Source: Flavobacteriales bacterium
GTDB taxonomy: Bacteria > Bacteroidota > Bacteroidia > UBA10329
Length of the DNA: 64,000 bases
Reading direction: 5' to 3'
Assembly (NCBI GenBank): GCA_021741155.1
Contig: JAIOYP010000001.1
Location: forward strand, 62,001 to 126,000
Positions within the stretch are counted from its first letter, which is position 1. Each line of letters opens with the position of its first letter. This document shows, piece after piece, positions 58,946-64,000 of the stretch. The notes beneath the pieces were generated by a model. That model had not been told where the DNA came from. It saw only the letters and a list, made by a program, of their open reading frames with translations, and searched no databases. Both the position numbers and the translations under genes were made by a program.

Positions 58946-59542
58946 ATGACATCAGAAAAAGAGCGTTTGGGTTACGCGCTGGGGCTAAACATTGCCAAGA
59001 ACCTACAAGAAACAGGATTTGAAGCTTTCGATTACAGCGCGTTTAGCGCTGCATTAGAAGACCATTATGCAAAGAACGAATTGAAGCTTTCGGTTGATGA
59101 AGTGAACGAAACCTTGAGAAATGCCATGGCAAAGATTCAAGCAGAAAAGCACGGGTCAGTGATGGAAGAAGGTTTGAAATTCTTGGAAGAGAACGCTAAG
59201 CGCGAAGAAGTAATCATCACTCCAAGTGGGTTGCAGTACCGTGTCATGAAGTCAGGTTCTGGAAAATCTCCATCGTCAACTGATAAAGTAACCACGCATT
59301 ATCACGGAAAATTGATTGATGGAACTGTGTTTGACAGTTCGGTTAATCGTAATTCGCCTGCAACCTTCCCGGTAAATGGCGTTATTCAAGGCTGGCAAGA
59401 AGCCCTACCCTTGATGAAAGAAGGCGATAAATGGGAACTTTTTATCCCATATACACTTGCTTATGGCGAGAATGGCGCAGGAGGTAGTATTCCTCCGTTT
59501 GCAACACTTATTTTTGAGGTCGAATTAATAACCGTTAACTAA
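58946..59542 (+). CDS. FKBP-type peptidyl-prolyl isomerase (Mip/FkpA-like)
   Basis: VTTHYHGKLIDGTVFDSSVNRNSPATFPVNGVIQGWQEALPLMKEGDKWELFIP; start ATG 58946. Confidence 0.93.
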   Translation: MTSEKERLGYALGLNIAKNLQETGFEAFDYSAFSAALEDHYAKNELKLSVDEVNETLRNAMAKIQAEKHGSVMEEGLKFLEENAKREEVIITPSGLQYRVMKSGSGKSPSSTDKVTTHYHGKLIDGTVFDSSVNRNSPATFPVNGVIQGWQEALPLMKEGDKWELFIPYTLAYGENGAGGSIPPFATLIFEVELITVN

Positions 59543-59544
59543 AT

Positions 59545-60258
59545 ATGAAAAAGATTCTTTTTACCATGATGGCTGCTGCTACGTTTGCGGCCTGTAATAC
59601 CAACTCCTCTAAGGATGTTGAATTGACCACTTTCGCAGATTCTGCTAGCTATGCTGTGGGAATTTCGATTGGGTCTAACCTTGCTGCCGATTTCAAGACA
59701 CAAGGCGTTGATAGTTCTTTCAATTCAGATATTCTACTTGCAGGTCTAACGGCTGCTCTTGCTAGCGATACTGCCAATTCTAAATTGACACAAGAAAAAG
59801 CACAAGAAATTGTTGGTCGTTTCTTCGAGAATCTGAATACAGAGCGTGCGAATAAGAATGTTGAAAAAGGCAATGCTTTTCTTAAGGAGAACGGAGCCAA
59901 AGCTGGCGTTGTAACTACCGCAAGCGGATTGCAATACATCGTTTTGAGCGAAGGAACAGGCGCAACGCCAACTCCTGCTGATCAAGTACGTGTGCACTAC
60001 ACAGGAAAATTGATGAACGGAGACGTGTTCGATAGCTCTATTGAGCGAAATGAGCCAGTTGAGTTCTACGTAAGAAGCGTAATTCCAGGTTGGACAGAAG
60101 CGTTGCAATTGATGAAAGAAGGAGCGGAATACAAGCTTTTCATTCCTGGCAACTTGGCTTATGGCGAGCAAGGAAACCCAAGAGGTGGAATTGGTCCAAA
60201 CGAAGTGTTAATCTTCGATGTGAAGTTGATCAATGTGATCAAAGAAGAGGCTAAATAA
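59545..60258 (+). CDS. FKBP-type peptidyl-prolyl isomerase, lipoprotein
   Basis: Lipobox FAACN; VRVHYTGKLMNGDVFDSSIERNEPVEFYVRSVIPGWTEAL. Confidence 0.93.
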   Translation: MKKILFTMMAAATFAACNTNSSKDVELTTFADSASYAVGISIGSNLAADFKTQGVDSSFNSDILLAGLTAALASDTANSKLTQEKAQEIVGRFFENLNTERANKNVEKGNAFLKENGAKAGVVTTASGLQYIVLSEGTGATPTPADQVRVHYTGKLMNGDVFDSSIERNEPVEFYVRSVIPGWTEALQLMKEGAEYKLFIPGNLAYGEQGNPRGGIGPNEVLIFDVKLINVIKEEAK

Positions 60259-61363
60259 GACCTCGTTTCAATACCATATTTTCAATCAGTAAGGCCCTAT
60301 TTAGGGCCTTACTTGTATAACGGAGGTGGAAGAAAGGGTGGTTTGCCAGTTTCTGTGCCACGCCAATCTCAAAGGCCGTTATCATTCCAGCATGGAAAAA
60401 GAAGAAAGAATCGTCATTCAGTACTTCTGATGAGGCTACTTCGGTTGAGTCAATTTCCAAATTGAGTTTCAAAGCTGCGTTCTCCAACATCACTTTTGTC
60501 ATACCAGAGGAGTGCTTCAATTGCGACTGAATATCAGCTTTGATTTTAGCTTCAATCTTGGTTTTATATTCAAGTGGAAGAAGCGGAATCAAACGCGAAA
60601 CGTGATAGAGGATAAGTTCTGTCGTAGGATAATTCGGGGCAGAGTAGAAGGGAAGGGAAGTGTGCTCATCATTCAAGACGCACTCCGTAATGAATGTGAG
60701 CGTATCACGGTCATATTCGTTCAGTTCATCCTTAAAATGAGGAAGAATGACGCGCATGAGATTGCTCAAAACACAGATGTCAAATTCAATGTACATCTTC
60801 TCCCCGAAAAACGTGGAATAGCATTTCAAATCGCGGTATTTCTCCAGCGGATTGAACGCCCGTTTGTAAGCCAGATTGGCGTGCTTTTTTAGCTTCTCTC
60901 GAAGCAAACCAACACGTTCTTTCGAAGCATTCTCAGTCAAAAAAACCAAAGCAGTATCATCCACATCATCCGGAATCTGAAAATGCTTGAAACGGTGCAT
61001 AAACTTTCCGTTCGGGAAATGCCTGCTCGGTTTTGTCTGCCAAAAATTGTAGGTGTCCAGTCCGTCTTTGTTCTGAAACAAGCAGTAACTTGATTTGGCT
61101 TCAGCCATCATTTCATCAACCAGAACCTTTTCTGATGGTGAGTACTGCACATTCATTCCTTGCAGGATATGAATCACCGAAGCGGTAAAAAATAGATTGT
61201 CGTCTTCCCGTTTGTATGGAAGAAAAGAATGGTAACGTTGAGATGGAAAAACTCCCTTCGGATAGATAGAATCACTTTTTGATTGAAGCTGTTTTAGCTC
61301 CAAAAGTAACACCTCAACTGAAGAAAAACCGTTCTGTATATCTACTTGCGACATCGGCTGCAA
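60251..61363 (-). CDS. Hypothetical all-helical protein with a DVDDTA motif (terpene-cyclase-like alpha-toroid?)
   Basis: FQIPDDVDDTALVFLTENAS; 370 aa, predominantly helical. Confidence 0.5.
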   Translation of the reverse strand: MQPMSQVDIQNGFSSVEVLLLELKQLQSKSDSIYPKGVFPSQRYHSFLPYKREDDNLFFTASVIHILQGMNVQYSPSEKVLVDEMMAEAKSSYCLFQNKDGLDTYNFWQTKPSRHFPNGKFMHRFKHFQIPDDVDDTALVFLTENASKERVGLLREKLKKHANLAYKRAFNPLEKYRDLKCYSTFFGEKMYIEFDICVLSNLMRVILPHFKDELNEYDRDTLTFITECVLNDEHTSLPFYSAPNYPTTELILYHVSRLIPLLPLEYKTKIEAKIKADIQSQLKHSSGMTKVMLENAALKLNLEIDSTEVASSEVLNDDSFFFFHAGMITAFEIGVAQKLANHPFFHLRYTSKALNRALLIENMVLKRGLI

Positions 61364-61436
61364 GGTAATATGAAGGTCGCGACTTCAGTTTCGCATTTCA
61401 GGTTTCACCTTTCACCTTTCCTATTTCAGCTTTCCC

Positions 61437-62507
61437 TCACTTAATATACCTGAAATCGTGCCCGCTCTTCAACTGAATAAGTGTATCGTAAATAAGCTTG
61501 ATAACGTTGTCAACGTCATCCTTATGAACGGATTCAACCGTGGTGTGCATGTATTTCAACGGAAGCGAGATAAGCGCAGAAGCCACACCTTCGCCAGAAT
61601 AAGCAAATGCATCTGTATCCGTTCCCGTAGCACGTGTTGCAGCCGCACGTTGGAATGGGATTTTATTCTTCTCAGCCGTTTCCACAATCATGTCTAGAAG
61701 ATTGTTCTGAACGGCTGGTCCGTAGGTGAGAACGGGGCCTTTACCCGCAGTCAAATCACCCTGTGTTTTTTTCTCGTACATCGGAGTCTGCGTATCGTGA
61801 CACACATCCGTAATAATGGCAACATCCGGCTTAATGCGTCTCGAAATCATCTCAGCGCCACGTAAGCCAATTTCTTCCTGTACCGCATTCACGATGTACA
61901 GTCCGAACGGAAGTTTCTTCTTTTTCTCTTTTAGGATTCGCGCTACTTCGGCAATCATAAACCCGCCTATTCGGTTGTCCAAAGCACGACCAACCACATA
62001 GCGATCGTTCAGAATAATCATTTCGTCTTCAAACGTGATGACCGAACCTACATGAATTCCCTTCGCTTCAACTTCATCCTTGGTATTGCAACCCGTATCA
62101 ATGAAAAGGTTTTTCAAGCTTGGAGATTCTTCCTTTGCTGCATCTCGTACGTGAATAGCTGGCCATCCGAATACACCTTTTACAATTCCTTTCTTCGTGT
62201 GGATGTTCACACGCATGGATGGTGCAATCTGATGATCCGAACCACCGTTTCGCTTCACGTAAATCAGTCCTTCGGCTGAAATGTAATTGACAAACCACGA
62301 AATCTCATCGGCATGCGCCTCAATTACAACCTTATATTTTGCCTCAGGATTGATAATGGCAACAGCAGAACCATAAACATCGGTGTAATACTCATCGATA
62401 TATGGCTTGACGTAGTCCAACCAAAGCTGCTGTCCAGACGACTCAAAGCCGGTGGGTGATGCATTATTTAAATACGTTCTGAGGAAATCAAGGCTTTCGC
62501 TACGCAT
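61437..62507 (-). CDS. M42 family metallopeptidase (aminopeptidase/endoglucanase-like)
   Basis: IEAHADEISWFVNYI, GRALDNRIGGFM, NAVQEEIGLRGAEM, ATRATGTDTDAFAYSGEGVASALISLPLKYMHTTVE. Confidence 0.93.
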   Translation of the reverse strand: MRSESLDFLRTYLNNASPTGFESSGQQLWLDYVKPYIDEYYTDVYGSAVAIINPEAKYKVVIEAHADEISWFVNYISAEGLIYVKRNGGSDHQIAPSMRVNIHTKKGIVKGVFGWPAIHVRDAAKEESPSLKNLFIDTGCNTKDEVEAKGIHVGSVITFEDEMIILNDRYVVGRALDNRIGGFMIAEVARILKEKKKKLPFGLYIVNAVQEEIGLRGAEMISRRIKPDVAIITDVCHDTQTPMYEKKTQGDLTAGKGPVLTYGPAVQNNLLDMIVETAEKNKIPFQRAAATRATGTDTDAFAYSGEGVASALISLPLKYMHTTVESVHKDDVDNVIKLIYDTLIQLKSGHDFRYIK

Positions 62508-62536
62508 ATCTGTTAGTTTTTTATACTGAATTCGCG

Positions 62537-62544
62537 CAAATATA
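62537..62544 (-). promoter_or_regulatory. Bacteroidota-type -7 element upstream of the M42 peptidase gene
   Basis: Minus-strand TATATTTG(CGC). Confidence 0.5.
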
Positions 62545-62563
62545 AGATTGGTTGTTAGAATAA

Positions 62564-62593
62564 AAAAAGCCTTCTCGATTGAGAAGGCTTTTT
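62564..62593. terminator. Terminator abutting the tRNA-Lys 3' end
   Basis: AAAAAGCCTTCTC-GATT-GAGAAGGCTTTTT perfect 13-bp stem. Confidence 0.85.
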
Positions 62594-62668
62594 GGTGACC
62601 CGACTGGGATTCGAACCCAGGACCCTAACATTAAAAGTGTTATGCTCTACCAGCTGAGCTATCGAGTC
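62593..62668 (-). tRNA. tRNA-Lys (anticodon TTT), CCA encoded
   Basis: GACTCGATAGCTCAGCTGGTAGAGCATAACACTTTTAATGTTAGGGTCCTGGGTTCGAATCCCAGTCGGGTCACCA folds as cloverleaf; anticodon loop CTTTTAA. Confidence 0.97.
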
Positions 62669-62688
62669 GTGCTTTTTAAAAGCGGTTG

Positions 62689-62696
62689 CAAATATA
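62689..62696 (-). promoter_or_regulatory. Bacteroidota-type -7 element of tRNA-Lys
   Basis: Minus-strand TATATTTG(C), ~20 nt upstream of the mature 5' end. Confidence 0.55.
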
Positions 62697-62776
62697 TACC
62701 CTTGGTTTTGGAATCGCAACCCTGATTTTGAATTTAAATCAAATGTTTTGTATCCCTTTATTTATGGGCTTTTCAG

Positions 62777-64000
62777 CTATTTTTCCACCTTAATTGAATG
62801 CCCCATTTTATCTCTTTTTGTCTGAAGATAAAAGCGATTATGGTCGTTAGCAGCGATTTCTATCGGTACGTTATCCACTATTTGAATACCGTAACCTATG
62901 AGTCCTGTCCTTTTCTTTGGGTTGTTACTCATCAAGCGCATCTTCTTTACGCCTAGGTCGCGGAGTATCTGAGCTCCAATTCCGTAGTCCCGCTGGTCCA
63001 TGTCAAAACCAAGAGCAAGGTTGGCTTCAACCGTATCCATTCCTTTCTCTTGTAGTTCGTAGGCTTTAAGCTTGTTTAGAAGCCCAATTCCACGTCCTTC
63101 TTGATTCATGTATACCACAACTCCTTTTCCTTCCTTTTCTACCATTTCCATGGCAGCATGGAGTTGAGGTCCGCAATCGCAACGACACGATCCGAAAATA
63201 TCACCTGTTACACACGAAGAGTGAACACGAACTAAGATTTCTTCATCATCACTCCATGTCCCTTTCACCAAAGCTAGATGCGTTTGGTCGTTCGTAGTTT
63301 GCTTGTATGCCACCAGTTTGAAATCGCCCCATTCGGTTGGCATATTCACCCGAACCTGTTTTTCAATTAACGATTCGTGCTTAACGCGATAAGCGATAAG
63401 ATCTTTTATTGAAACCAGTTTAAGGTTAAACTTCTTGGCAATTTCCACTAGATGTGGAAGACGTGCCATCGTGCCGTCCTCGTTCATAATCTCAACGATA
63501 ACGCCAGCGGCTTCAAAACCAGCCAAACGCGCAAGGTCAATCGATGCTTCGGTGTGACCAGCTCTTCTAAGAACACCACCTTTTTTCGCTTTCAGCGGAA
63601 AAATGTGCCCAGGTTTTCCAAGTTCTTCTGGCTTTGTATCAGGATTAATGAGTGCTTGGATGGTTTTAGCCCTATCACTGACTGAAATTCCTGTAGTGCA
63701 ACCGTGTCCCATTAAATCAACAGAAACGGTGAATGGCGTTTCGTACGCGGCATTGTTGTTCTGAACCATCAAGTCCAAACCAAGCTCAACGCAACGGTCT
63801 TCCACAAGTGGAGCGCAGATGAGACCGCGTCCGTGAGTTGCCATAAAATTTATCATTTCGGGAGTGACCGAACGTGCTGCGGCTACAAAATCTCCTTCGT
63901 TTTCGCGGTCAGCATCGTCAACAACAATGACGATTTTTCCGTCTTTAATGTCCTGAATAGCCGATTCAATGCTATCCAGTTTTATCTCTTCTTCAGCCAT
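62777..64000 (-). CDS. ribBA: Bifunctional DHBP synthase / GTP cyclohydrolase II
   Basis: [56 protein letters not shown] is the last codon of the window. Confidence 0.97.
   Translation of the reverse strand: MAEEEIKLDSIESAIQDIKDGKIVIVVDDADRENEGDFVAAARSVTPEMINFMATHGRGLICAPLVEDRCVELGLDLMVQNNNAAYETPFTVSVDLMGHGCTTGISVSDRAKTIQALINPDTKPEELGKPGHIFPLKAKKGGVLRRAGHTEASIDLARLAGFEAAGVIVEIMNEDGTMARLPHLVEIAKKFNLKLVSIKDLIAYRVKHESLIEKQVRVNMPTEWGDFKLVAYKQTTNDQTHLALVKGTWSDDEEILVRVHSSCVTGDIFGSCRCDCGPQLHAAMEMVEKEGKGVVVYMNQEGRGIGLLNKLKAYELQEKGMDTVEANLALGFDMDQRDYGIGAQILRDLGVKKMRLMSNNPKKRTGLIGYGIQIVDNVPIEIAANDHNRFYLQTKRDKMGHSIKVEK

Noticed and set aside
1-64000. Intact IS elements, integrases or prophage genes
   Set aside because: No full-length transposase, integrase, terminase or capsid-like ORF is recognisable in any frame of the track.

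Overview
Chromosomal window from a Bacteroidota (Flavobacteriales-like) genome. Supporting evidence: an nqr operon, four proteins with T9SS-type C-terminal sorting domains, TAnnTTTG-type promoters and a gliding/secretion-era gene repertoire. Most of it is ordinary housekeeping: nqrB(partial)-CDEF, apbE, nqrM, purA, a Fur-family regulator, thrS-infC-rpmI-rplT, acyl-CoA carboxylase, penicillin acylase, patatin, rhomboid, uvrA, gap, lipA, ung, an Omp85-family protein, rmuC, two FKBPs, an M42 peptidase, tRNA-Lys(UUU) and ribBA. The clearest accessory region is ~33.0-38.73 kb, between a YqgE-like gene and uvrA. It holds a 41-bp tandem repeat, a decayed DUF1016-like fragment, a TumE-like toxin/antitoxin pair, an orphan HicB, a TIR-like gene in an apparent operon with a membrane/YD-repeat-like gene, and a DUF4258/DUF2283 pair. 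That last pair is bracketed by the real uvrA 3' end and a diverged second copy of it. Best candidates for something new: (i) the YD-repeat membrane protein + TIR-like module, (ii) the uvrA-3'-end duplication as the scar of an insertion, (iii) a small DVDDTA-motif protein resembling a class II terpene cyclase beta-domain, (iv) dispersed intergenic elements with conserved flanks and exchangeable hairpins, and (v) a set of genes whose promoter -7 motif sits 4-5 nt upstream of ATG, suggesting leaderless transcripts. No CRISPR array, intact IS element or prophage was seen. All assignments are by eye; no searches were run.
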